This document shows, in pieces, positions 46,667-54,310 of a DNA stretch of 64,000 nt. Positions within the stretch are counted from its first letter, which is position 1. Each line of letters opens with the position of its first letter. The notes beneath the pieces were generated by a model that was given only the letters and a program-made list of their open reading frames with translations, did no database searches and was not told the origin of the DNA. The translations under genes and the position numbers were made by a program. This stretch comes from Ketogulonicigenium vulgare WSH-001. GTDB taxonomy: Bacteria; Pseudomonadota; Alphaproteobacteria; Rhodobacterales; Rhodobacteraceae. Location: contig NC_017384.1 in NCBI RefSeq assembly GCF_000223375.1, positions 2,505,001 to 2,569,000 of the forward strand, given 5' to 3'.

Positions 46667-47685
46667 GCCGAGACTACCTTTGCCTTCAGCACCTGAATGC
46701 CCATTATGGCAAGTCATTGGCGGCGCATGACATTTCCCTCAATATCAGCAAGGGCGAATTGATCGCCCTGCTGGGCCCATCGGGCTGCGGCAAGACGACG
46801 ACGCTGCGGATGATCGCGGGTTTCGTGCAGCCGACCTCGGGCGAGGTGATCATCGACGGCAAGGATGTGACCCGCCTTGCGCCCCATAAACGCAATATCG
46901 GCGTGGTGTTCCAATCCTATGCTTTGTTCCCGCATCTGACTGTGCTGGGCAATGTCGCCTTTGGCCTGTCGATGCGCGCGGTATCCAAGGATGAGCGGAA
47001 CGAGCGTGCCCGCGCCGCGCTGGATCTGGTGGGTCTTGGCCGCTTTGCCGACCGCTATCCGGGCCAGCTTTCGGGCGGTCAACAACAGCGCGTGGCGCTG
47101 GCACGCGCGCTGGTGATCGAGCCCTCGGTCCTGTTGTTGGACGAACCTTTGTCGAACCTTGATGCGCATTTGCGCGGCGAGATGCGATCCGAGATCCGCG
47201 CCCTGCAACAGCGTCTGTCGATCACCACCGTTTTCGTGACCCATGATCAGGCCGAGGCGCTGGCCATGGCCGACCGCGTCGTGGTGATGAATGCGGGCGA
47301 GATTGTCGAAATTGGCGCGCCGCGCGATCTGTGTGACAATCCGCGCCACGCCTTCACCGCCTCGTTCCTGGGCGAGCGTGCGGTGATCGAGGGCGCGACG
47401 GCGGGCGACATTTTCACCGCTCCCGGTTTTCACTGGCAAGGCGCGCCGGCGGGATCGACCCGCGCTGTCCTGCGCGCCGCGCGCCTCAGGTTTGATCCGA
47501 ATGCCGGCCCAAAGGTGCTGGAGGGGACGGTCATCGCCTCGGCCTATCTGGGCGATGCGGTGGAAACCGATGTCGCGACAGCCTCGGGCCGGGTGCGGCT
47601 GCTGACACCTTCGGATCAGCCGGTGCCGCCGGTGGGGGCGTCCTGCGCCGTCCATGCGCTGCCCGGCAGTGTGACGTTCATCTAA
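46663..47685 (+). CDS. ABC importer ATPase (PotA-like)
   Basis: 340 residues. Walker A LGPSGCGKTTTLRM near 38, signature LSGGQQQRVALARAL near 136, Walker B VLLLDEPLSNLD near 158, H-loop VTHDQAEA; then a C-terminal OB-type TOBE domain (about 250-340). This matches ATPases of polyamine/iron-type importers. Coupled to the creatininase gene by ATGA. Works with the binding protein and fused permease that follow. Confidence 0.9.
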   Translation: MSRDYLCLQHLNAHYGKSLAAHDISLNISKGELIALLGPSGCGKTTTLRMIAGFVQPTSGEVIIDGKDVTRLAPHKRNIGVVFQSYALFPHLTVLGNVAFGLSMRAVSKDERNERARAALDLVGLGRFADRYPGQLSGGQQQRVALARALVIEPSVLLLDEPLSNLDAHLRGEMRSEIRALQQRLSITTVFVTHDQAEALAMADRVVVMNAGEIVEIGAPRDLCDNPRHAFTASFLGERAVIEGATAGDIFTAPGFHWQGAPAGSTRAVLRAARLRFDPNAGPKVLEGTVIASAYLGDAVETDVATASGRVRLLTPSDQPVPPVGASCAVHALPGSVTFI

Positions 47686-47712
47686 AAACAAAAGAACAAC
47701 AGGGGTTTAGCT

Positions 47713-48759
47713 ATGAGTATCATGAAACGTCGGACCTTTGGTAAATTGGTCCTTGGGGCAGGGGTTGCCGCGCCTTTCCACTTTGTCCGCAGTGCTGTCG
47801 CGCAGCCGCAGCCGGGGGACGAGTTGATCGTCGGCATCTGGGGCGGCGCGCAAGAGCGGATCGTTCGCGAATTCGTCGAGCCTGCGCTGGTCGACAAATA
47901 CGGCTGCAAAGTCAGCTATGTGCTGGGCGGCACGGGCGAGCGTCGTGCCCGCGCCTATGCGGAACGCGGCCGTCCTAGCTTTGACGTCATTTATCTGAAC
48001 ATTTATGAATCGCGTCAGGCGGTGACGGATGGCGTGACGCAGGCGCCGACCGATGCCGTCGCCAATGCCGAATACCTGTATCCGCTGGCCAAACAGGGCG
48101 GTTACGGCGTTGCATTCAACCCCTGCACCATCGTCTATAAGACGGATAAGGCGTCCTCGCCGATCACCTCTTATGCTGATCTGTTCAAGGATGAATGGAA
48201 AGGCCGCTTTGCCTCGCCCACCGTGCCGGGGATGCAGGGCATTGCCGCGCTTTTGATGCTGGCGAAGACCTATGGCGGCGATGAGTTCAATATCGACGTC
48301 GGTTTCCAAAAGCTGCAAGAGCTAAAGCCCTTTGCCGCGATCCAGAACTCGGCCGAGGCGGCATGGCAGATGTTCGAACAGGATATCGCTGATATCACGA
48401 TCGAATTTGGCTCGCTGGCGAATATGGCCAAGGATAGCGTGCTGCCCGGCATCACCATCGCCGATCCGGTCGAGGGCATCTGCGCTGCGATGAACGTCGC
48501 CTGCATCACCACCGGCACGCAGAACCAAGTGCTGGCCGAGGAATGGATCAACCTGCACCTGTCCGAGCCCTGCATGCAGGCCTATATGCGCCAGACCTAT
48601 TACTCGCCCACCGTCAGCAACGTCGCGATCCCCGCAGATATCGCCGACAAGATCCTGACCCCCGATCAGGTCAGCCGTCTGGCCAGTTTTGACTGGGAAC
48701 ATATCGCATCGGCGCAGGCTGAATGGTCCAGCCGCTTTACCCGGGAAATCGCAGGGTGA
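47713..48759 (+). CDS. ABC importer substrate-binding protein (PotD-like)
   Basis: 348 residues with a twin-arginine-containing signal (MKRRTFGKLVLGAGVAAPF... AVAQ). The mature part has the family 1 solute-binding layout: LIVGIWGGAQERIVREFVEP, VIYLNIYESRQAV, GYGVAFNPCTIVYKTD, and WINLHLSEPCMQAYM. PotD-type proteins bind polyamines, but this could be any cationic or amide compound. aggggt lies 6 nt before ATG 47713. Its stop overlaps the permease GTG (GTGA). Confidence 0.88.
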   Translation: MSIMKRRTFGKLVLGAGVAAPFHFVRSAVAQPQPGDELIVGIWGGAQERIVREFVEPALVDKYGCKVSYVLGGTGERRARAYAERGRPSFDVIYLNIYESRQAVTDGVTQAPTDAVANAEYLYPLAKQGGYGVAFNPCTIVYKTDKASSPITSYADLFKDEWKGRFASPTVPGMQGIAALLMLAKTYGGDEFNIDVGFQKLQELKPFAAIQNSAEAAWQMFEQDIADITIEFGSLANMAKDSVLPGITIADPVEGICAAMNVACITTGTQNQVLAEEWINLHLSEPCMQAYMRQTYYSPTVSNVAIPADIADKILTPDQVSRLASFDWEHIASAQAEWSSRFTREIAG

Positions 48760-50462
48760 TCTCATCGCGCAATATCGGCCGGGGTTTAGCAACCCCGGTC
48801 ACCTTGGTTTTGCTGGTCGCATTTGCGGTGCCGATGGCGGTTGTCGTGCTGCTGTCGATGCATGCCTATTCCGACCCGTTCGGCCCGCTGCTGCGGCCCC
48901 CCAGCACAGCGCAATATGCGATGGTGCTAGGCGATTTCTTTTACCTGCGCGTGTTGTTGGAAACGTTGACGCTGGCGGGCGGGGTGACGGCGCTGTCGGT
49001 GATTATCGGCTATCCGCTGGCGCTGTGGTTGGTCTCGGTGCCCGCAAAATGGCGCGCCTTGGCCTTTGTGGTGATCCTGATCCCGCTGCTGACGAACGTC
49101 GTGGTGCGGTCCCTCGGGATCGTGCTGCTGCTGGCCCCCGATGGGATTTTGAACGGCGTCCTTGGCTGGCTGGGGATCGGGCCGTTCCGCAATATGCTGT
49201 ATAATTACGGCGCGGTCTGTATCGCACTGGCGCAGGTCTTTATGCCCTATGTGGTGCTGGCGCTGTATGATGTGTTGCAAGGCACATCGCCCCGCGTGAA
49301 AGAGGCGGCGGAAAGCCTTGGTGCCTCGCCCAGCATGGTATTTTGGACGGTGCGCTTTCCGATGGCGCTGCCGGGCCTTCGGGCGGGGATCGTGGTCGTG
49401 TTCCTGATGGCTTCGACCGCCTATGTCTCGGCGACGATCCTTGGCGGCGGGCGGGTGCTGACCAGCGGAATGCTGGTCTATCGCGAGGCGATTACAAACC
49501 TGTCCTATCCCATCGCCGCCGCGCTGACGCTGGTCATGACGGTGGCGAGCCTTGCGTTTTCGGCCGTGGTGCTGCTGGTGTTCCGCAAGCTGACGCCCTG
49601 GACTCGCGCTGGCGAGGGGCGTGCGAATAGCAGTCTGCCCGCTATTCCTGTATGGCTCGTGCGCGGTCTTGATCTGATCGGGCCACTTATATCGCGCGGG
49701 CTGTTGGTGATCGCGATCATCTTGCTGCTGCTGCCGCTGTATCTGGTGGTGATGCAAAGCTTTAACGACGTGCCGCAGGCGTCTTCCGCGAAATTCGTCG
49801 GCTTCACGCTGAAATGGTATGAGATCGTCCTGCAAAACGGCAATTACACCGCGGCCTTCCTGAATTCGGTGCGGCTGGCGGTCGCCTCGACGCTGATCTC
49901 GCTGGCGGTGTCGATCCCGGCGGCCTTTGCGCTGGTGCGCTATCGCTTTCCGGGGTTGAACGGGCTGGCGGTATTCTGGGCACTGCCTTTGTCGCTGCCC
50001 GGAGTGGCGATCGGGGTCGGGATGCTGCAACTGCTGAGCATCTTTTTCCGCCTGCCGCCGTTCCTTGGCCTTCTGGCGGTGCACGTCGCGATTGTGATTC
50101 CGTTCTGCATCAGCCTGCTGGTGGCATCGGTACTGCAACTTGACCGCGCCCAAGAGGAAGCCGCCGCCAGCCTTGGCGCGAACGGGTTCCAGCGGTTTTT
50201 CCGCATTATCCTGCCGGGTCTTGCGCCGGGGATGGCCGCGGCCTCGATCATGGCCTTCCTCACCAGTTTTGGCGAGGTGACCGTGACCAGCTTTCTGACC
50301 ACGGCGCGGATGACGACGCTGCCGGTGCGGATCTATGCGGATTCGACCTTTATGCTGGAACCCACTGTCCATGCCGTTTCCGCCATGACGATGCTGCTGA
50401 CGCTGATCGCGCTGTTCGTGCTGAACAAGTTCCTGCGCCTAGACCGGCTTTACGCAAGGTAG
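48756..50462 (+). CDS. Fused ABC importer permease (PotB-PotC type in one chain)
   Basis: 568 residues from GTG 48756 on the GTGA overlap. Two complete permease halves are joined. The first half (about 1-285) has its EAA loop at EAAESLGASPSMVFWTVRFP. The second half (about 300-568) has EEAAASLGANGFQRFFRIILP. Normally these are separate PotB and PotC proteins. About 12 membrane helices. The rest of the importer comes from the ATPase and binding protein just upstream. Confidence 0.88.
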   Translation: MISSRNIGRGLATPVTLVLLVAFAVPMAVVVLLSMHAYSDPFGPLLRPPSTAQYAMVLGDFFYLRVLLETLTLAGGVTALSVIIGYPLALWLVSVPAKWRALAFVVILIPLLTNVVVRSLGIVLLLAPDGILNGVLGWLGIGPFRNMLYNYGAVCIALAQVFMPYVVLALYDVLQGTSPRVKEAAESLGASPSMVFWTVRFPMALPGLRAGIVVVFLMASTAYVSATILGGGRVLTSGMLVYREAITNLSYPIAAALTLVMTVASLAFSAVVLLVFRKLTPWTRAGEGRANSSLPAIPVWLVRGLDLIGPLISRGLLVIAIILLLLPLYLVVMQSFNDVPQASSAKFVGFTLKWYEIVLQNGNYTAAFLNSVRLAVASTLISLAVSIPAAFALVRYRFPGLNGLAVFWALPLSLPGVAIGVGMLQLLSIFFRLPPFLGLLAVHVAIVIPFCISLLVASVLQLDRAQEEAAASLGANGFQRFFRIILPGLAPGMAAASIMAFLTSFGEVTVTSFLTTARMTTLPVRIYADSTFMLEPTVHAVSAMTMLLTLIALFVLNKFLRLDRLYAR

Positions 50463-50503
50463 GATTGATTCGTCGCCCCTATCTACGAAAAAGTGAAAAT
50501 TAT

Positions 50504-50541
50504 GCGCGCGCCTTGGCAAACCGGGCGCGCGCGTTCTTTTT
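50504..50541 (+). terminator. Intrinsic terminator of the ABC/creatininase operon
   Basis: Perfect 9-bp stem gcgcgcgcc/ggcgcgcgc with an 11-nt loop, then gttcttttt. It starts 42 nt past the permease stop. Confidence 0.85.
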
Positions 50542-50642
50542 CGGGCGAAAAATGGGGCAAGCTGTTTCATTGATCGGTGCCGCCCGCTCTGCCACCTTCC
50601 TGCCGGACAAATGGATGTCGTTATAATACAGGAGGATGAGCT

Positions 50643-51554
50643 ATGTTTCTGCGCAAGTTGATTGCTGTCGGTGCCTTTGCGCTGATGGCTGGCGTCGCAA
50701 ACGCCAATGAAGGCCCCCTTGTGACGACCGAATGGCTGGAGGAAAACCTCGGCAGCGCGGATATTGCCGTGATCGAGGTCAGCGTGAACCCCGGCGTGTA
50801 TGAACGTGGCCATATCCCCGGCGCGGTGAATTTCGCCTGGCATACCGACCTGGTCGATCCCGTGCGCCGCGACATTGCCACGCGCGAGGATTTGCAGGCC
50901 CGTCTGCAAGCGGCTGGTGTCAGCGATGATACGACGATCATCCTCTATGGCGACACGAACAACTGGTTCGCCGCTTGGGGCGCTTGGGTGTTTGACGTTT
51001 ACGGTCTTGAGGATGTGAAGCTGCTGGATGGTGGCCGCGTCGCGTGGGAGGCCGAGGGGCGCCCGCTGGACAGCGCCGTGCCCGCACCCGCCGCTGGCAC
51101 CGTGACCTTGGCCGAGGCGAATAACGATCTGCGTGCCTTCCTGCCCGAGGTTGTTGCCGCATCGGATAGCGGCAGCCATGCGATTGTCGATATCCGCTCG
51201 GCCAATGAATATAGCGGCACGATCATCGCGCCCGAAGGGTTCCAAGAAACCGCTATCCGCGCGGGCCATGTGACGGGCGCTGTCAACGTGCCGTGGTCGT
51301 CCGCCGTGGCCGAAGACGGGCGTTTCAAATCGCCCGACGAGCTGCGCGCGATCTATGCCGCCGCCGGCGTCGACGGCTCGAAACCCGTCATCACCTATTG
51401 CCGCATTGGCGAGCGTTCCAGCCACACGTGGTTCGCCCTCAGCCGTATTCTGGGTTACGATGTGCAAAACTATGACGGGTCGTGGACGGAATATGGTAAT
51501 TCTGTCGGCGTTCCGGTAACAAACCCGGCTGGTACAGTCTGGACGGGTCTCTGA
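50643..51554 (+). CDS. Periplasmic sulfurtransferase, two rhodanese domains
   Basis: 303 residues with Sec signal peptide MFLRKLIAVGAFALMAGVANA. Tandem rhodanese domains, as in SseA-type thiosulfate sulfurtransferases. The C-terminal domain has the catalytic Cys253 in ITYCRIGERSS. The N-terminal domain has YGDTNNWFA there and is inactive, as usual. It transfers sulfane sulfur to cyanide or protein acceptors. aggagg lies ahead of the ATG. It is 5 nt from the YeeE/YedE gene, so they form a sulfur-compound unit. Confidence 0.9.
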   Translation: MFLRKLIAVGAFALMAGVANANEGPLVTTEWLEENLGSADIAVIEVSVNPGVYERGHIPGAVNFAWHTDLVDPVRRDIATREDLQARLQAAGVSDDTTIILYGDTNNWFAAWGAWVFDVYGLEDVKLLDGGRVAWEAEGRPLDSAVPAPAAGTVTLAEANNDLRAFLPEVVAASDSGSHAIVDIRSANEYSGTIIAPEGFQETAIRAGHVTGAVNVPWSSAVAEDGRFKSPDELRAIYAAAGVDGSKPVITYCRIGERSSHTWFALSRILGYDVQNYDGSWTEYGNSVGVPVTNPAGTVWTGL

Positions 51555-51559
51555 TCCAG

Positions 51560-52741
51560 ATGGTGACTGCTTCCTTTGCCGCCCGCCGTAACCTTTGGGT
51601 TGCGGCGGGTCTTGCTTTGCTGATCGTCGTGTTTCTGGTGCTGATCCCGGCGCGCGACAGTCTGAACCGCCCACTGCCACTGTCGATGCTGCTGGGGGTG
51701 GCGTTCGGCGCCCTGCTGCAGCGGTCGCGCTTTTGCTTTTGGTGCAATTACAACGATTTTCTGACGGATCGCGATCCGCGCGGCCTACTGTCGATTCTGA
51801 CGGCGCTGGCGGGCGGCACCATCGCCTATGCGGCGGTGCTGCATGGCTGGGTGCCTGACCCCTTTGCAGGACGGCTGCCGCCCGATGCCTTTATCGGCCC
51901 GATCGGTCTGCCGCTGGTGTTGGGCGCGACGTGTTTTGGCCTTGGCATGGGGCTGACGGGGTCCTGTATCAGCGCGCATCTGTATCGGCTGGGCGAGGGG
52001 AGCGTTGCATCGATCCCCGTTTTGGTTTTCGTTTTGGTCGGGTTCGTGCTGGGGTTTCTGGCGTGGAACCCGCTGTACCTGCTGTTCGGATCGGCGGGGC
52101 CGGTGATCTGGCTGCCTGCGATTTTCGGCCATGGCGGCGCGCTGGCGCTGGCACTGGCGGGGTTTGCGGCTTTGGCCGCGCTGCTGATCCGCTTTGGCCG
52201 CTTTCCTGCGCCAGAGGCGCCCGCACAGCCTGTGCAGCCCGTGCAGGCGATTTTCCAGCACCGCTGGCCCGGCGTGACGGCGGGGGTGATCGTCGCGCTG
52301 ATTGCCATCATCGCCTATTTCCGCGTCGCGCCCCTTGGGGTGACGGCCGAAGTCGGCTCGATCGCCCGCACCTATGCCGCAGGTCAGGGCTGGTTGCCGC
52401 AGCGCTTGATCGGCCTTGATACGTTGCGGGGCTGCATCGCGGTGGTCAAGGAAACGCTGGCTTCGCGCAATGGGGTATTCGTGCTGGGGCTGGTGCTGGG
52501 TGCGGCTGTTGCGGCGCAGATCGCCGGGCAGTTCAAACCGGTGCTGCCAAGGGCCGTCAGCCTTCCGCGTCTGGCGGTGGGCGGCATGCTGCTGGGGTTC
52601 GGGGCGATGATCGCGCTGGGCTGCACGGTCGGGGTGCTGCTCTCAGGCACGATGTCCGGCGCGCTGTCGGGCTGGGTGTTCGGGCTGTTCTGCCTGCTGG
52701 GCGGCTGGGCGGGCGGGCGGCTACGGCGCGCCATTCCTTAG
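51560..52741 (+). CDS. YeeE/YedE-family transporter
   Basis: 393 residues, about nine to ten membrane helices. Conserved Cys-containing loops of the family are present: QRSRFCFWCNYND near 54-65, GATCFGLGMGLTGSCISAHL near 120-140 and ALGCTVGVLLSG near 352. YeeE proteins take up thiosulfate through relay by cysteines. Pairing with a periplasmic rhodanese supports sulfane or thiosulfate handling. The stop lies in a 17-bp tandem repeat. Confidence 0.88.
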   Translation: MVTASFAARRNLWVAAGLALLIVVFLVLIPARDSLNRPLPLSMLLGVAFGALLQRSRFCFWCNYNDFLTDRDPRGLLSILTALAGGTIAYAAVLHGWVPDPFAGRLPPDAFIGPIGLPLVLGATCFGLGMGLTGSCISAHLYRLGEGSVASIPVLVFVLVGFVLGFLAWNPLYLLFGSAGPVIWLPAIFGHGGALALALAGFAALAALLIRFGRFPAPEAPAQPVQPVQAIFQHRWPGVTAGVIVALIAIIAYFRVAPLGVTAEVGSIARTYAAGQGWLPQRLIGLDTLRGCIAVVKETLASRNGVFVLGLVLGAAVAAQIAGQFKPVLPRAVSLPRLAVGGMLLGFGAMIALGCTVGVLLSGTMSGALSGWVFGLFCLLGGWAGGRLRRAIP

Positions 52742-52776
52742 TTAGAATAGGGCCTTAGTTAGAATCGGGCCTTAGG
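52736..52776. repeat. 17-bp tandem repeat across two convergent stops
   Basis: Two copies of ccttagttagaatNggg (52736-52752 and 52753-52769, one base different) and a partial third ccttagg. The first copy contains the YeeE TAG stop; the second contains the stop of the minus-strand MobA-like gene. Confidence 0.85.
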
Positions 52777-53318
52777 TCGATATCTACAGCCTCGAATGCC
52801 TCCAGCGGCAATAGCTGCTGGGGGGACAGGCTTTGCAAAAACACCCGCGCGCCGCGGTCACCCTTTGCACTCGCGCGGGCGCGGGTAAAATCTGCAGCCT
52901 CCAGCACCATCGGCGGCATCCGCGCGCCCTCGCATGTGCAGGCGGCGCTGCCCGGCATTGCCAGCAGTTCGCGCAGCCGCGCGCCGCTGATCCCCGGCAT
53001 ATCGCCAAGGCAGATCAGCAGGCGCTGGCCCCCCAGCGCCACCGCATGATCGACCGCCGCGACAAAGGACGAGGCCATCGGCAGGCCGGTGGGCAGCGCG
53101 ATCGCGGTGAAACCGGCGGGCAGCAGCGCTGCAACATCTGGGTCAGACACTACGGCGGCGAGGCTTTCGCAGCCAGCGCCCACCAGCGCATCGGCGGCAT
53201 AGGACATCAGCGGCTGACCCTGCCACGCGAATGTCAGCTTGTTTTCAGGGCCAAAGCGGCGCGACAGACCGGCTGCCAGCAGGACTCCGACCGTCTTAGG
53301 CACTGAATTGGCTGTCAT
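52755..53318 (-). CDS. MobA-like nucleotidyltransferase (molybdenum cofactor type)
   Basis: 187 residues. MobA/MocA-type NTP transferase with the P-loop-like LLAAGLSRRFGPENKL near 13-28 and ICLGDMPGIS near 96. Enzymes of this group attach CMP or GMP to molybdopterin. Overlapping the xdhC start region by 23 nt and lying with a molybdenum hydroxylase, it probably makes the cytosine-dinucleotide cofactor used by such enzymes. That specificity is inferred from context. Confidence 0.85.
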   Translation of the reverse strand: MTANSVPKTVGVLLAAGLSRRFGPENKLTFAWQGQPLMSYAADALVGAGCESLAAVVSDPDVAALLPAGFTAIALPTGLPMASSFVAAVDHAVALGGQRLLICLGDMPGISGARLRELLAMPGSAACTCEGARMPPMVLEAADFTRARASAKGDRGARVFLQSLSPQQLLPLEAFEAVDIDLRPDSN

Positions 53319-54273
53319 ATTGCATGACCTCGGCCATCACCGAGACCGCCAGCGCCTGCGGGTCGCGGGTCGAGGGAATGAGGCCGATCGGGCCATGGAT
53401 ACGGGCCAGCAGATCCTCGGGCACGCCCGCCTCATGCAGACGGCCAAGGCGCGTGCGCTGGGTGTTCCGGCTGCCCTGCGCCCCAATATAAAAGGCGGGC
53501 GTTTGCAGCAGCGCTTGCAGGATCTCGGGCTCGTAATCGTGGTCGTGATAAAACAGCAGCGCGGCGGTGTGGTGGTCGATGCCCAGCGCAGCGATATCGG
53601 CCATACGGCCCAGCTCGCGCACATTCAGCCCGCCGGTGCGGGCCACGTCCAGCGTGTTATCAGCATGGGACAACAGCAATTGCCCATACCCCATGCTGGC
53701 CACAAGGTTCGAGAAAACAATTGCTTCGGGCCCCGCGCCAAAGACGACAAAGCGCAAGGGGGGCTGGAAATGGGTCAGGAAACCATCGGCGTTGAAACCG
53801 GTTTGCCCGCTGGGGGCCAGCGACAGCCGCCCATCTGAGGTGAGCAAGAGGCCGGTGGCGATGCGCTGGGCACGGGCGCGGGACAGATCCGCTATCACCG
53901 GCAGATCGCGCAAGGCAAACAGCGTAATTTCCGCCGCGCCGCCGCAGGGCAGGCGCAGGTCGAAAAAGGGCGATCCCTCGCCATAGCGCAGCAAGGTGGG
54001 GGCGTTCGAGAGGCGTTGTGCCTCGGCCCGCAGGACCAGATCCGCCTCGATACAGCCAGAGGTGATGGCACCGGCATAGCGCCCGTCGGGGGCGATGGCC
54101 ATGGCGGTGCCGATATTGCGATAGGCGGCGCCCTCGGTCTTGGTCAGCAGGGCAATGACGGTGCCCTCGCCAAAGGCCAGCGCGGCCTCCCACGGATCGG
54201 CAAGGGCGGGATGCGCGGAAAGGGGGTGGGCATGGCAGCGGTCGCGGTGGTCAGCGGCGGTGCCGCTGGCCAT
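53296..54273 (-). CDS. xdhC: XdhC-family cofactor insertion protein
   Basis: 325 residues. N-terminal XdhC domain with the conserved GAITSGCIEADL near 77-88 and a C-terminal Rossmann-like XdhC_C domain (LRFVVFGAGPEAIVFSNL, GAQGSRNTQRTR). XdhC binds molybdenum cofactor and inserts it in xanthine dehydrogenase-type apoenzymes. It overlaps the MobA-like gene and lies 37 nt after the large hydroxylase subunit on the same strand. A fold with Cys in SGCIE is used for sulfuration partner binding. Confidence 0.88.
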   Translation of the reverse strand: MASGTAADHRDRCHAHPLSAHPALADPWEAALAFGEGTVIALLTKTEGAAYRNIGTAMAIAPDGRYAGAITSGCIEADLVLRAEAQRLSNAPTLLRYGEGSPFFDLRLPCGGAAEITLFALRDLPVIADLSRARAQRIATGLLLTSDGRLSLAPSGQTGFNADGFLTHFQPPLRFVVFGAGPEAIVFSNLVASMGYGQLLLSHADNTLDVARTGGLNVRELGRMADIAALGIDHHTAALLFYHDHDYEPEILQALLQTPAFYIGAQGSRNTQRTRLGRLHEAGVPEDLLARIHGPIGLIPSTRDPQALAVSVMAEVMQYDSQFSA

Positions 54274-54310
54274 TCACAGTGAAAATTCGGTGCCATGCCC
54301 TGTTTCATGA

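Noticed and set aside
48927..50372. 481-codon minus-strand frame opposite the fused permease
   Set aside because: Rich in His, Gln and Arg, a mark of antisense of membrane-protein DNA.
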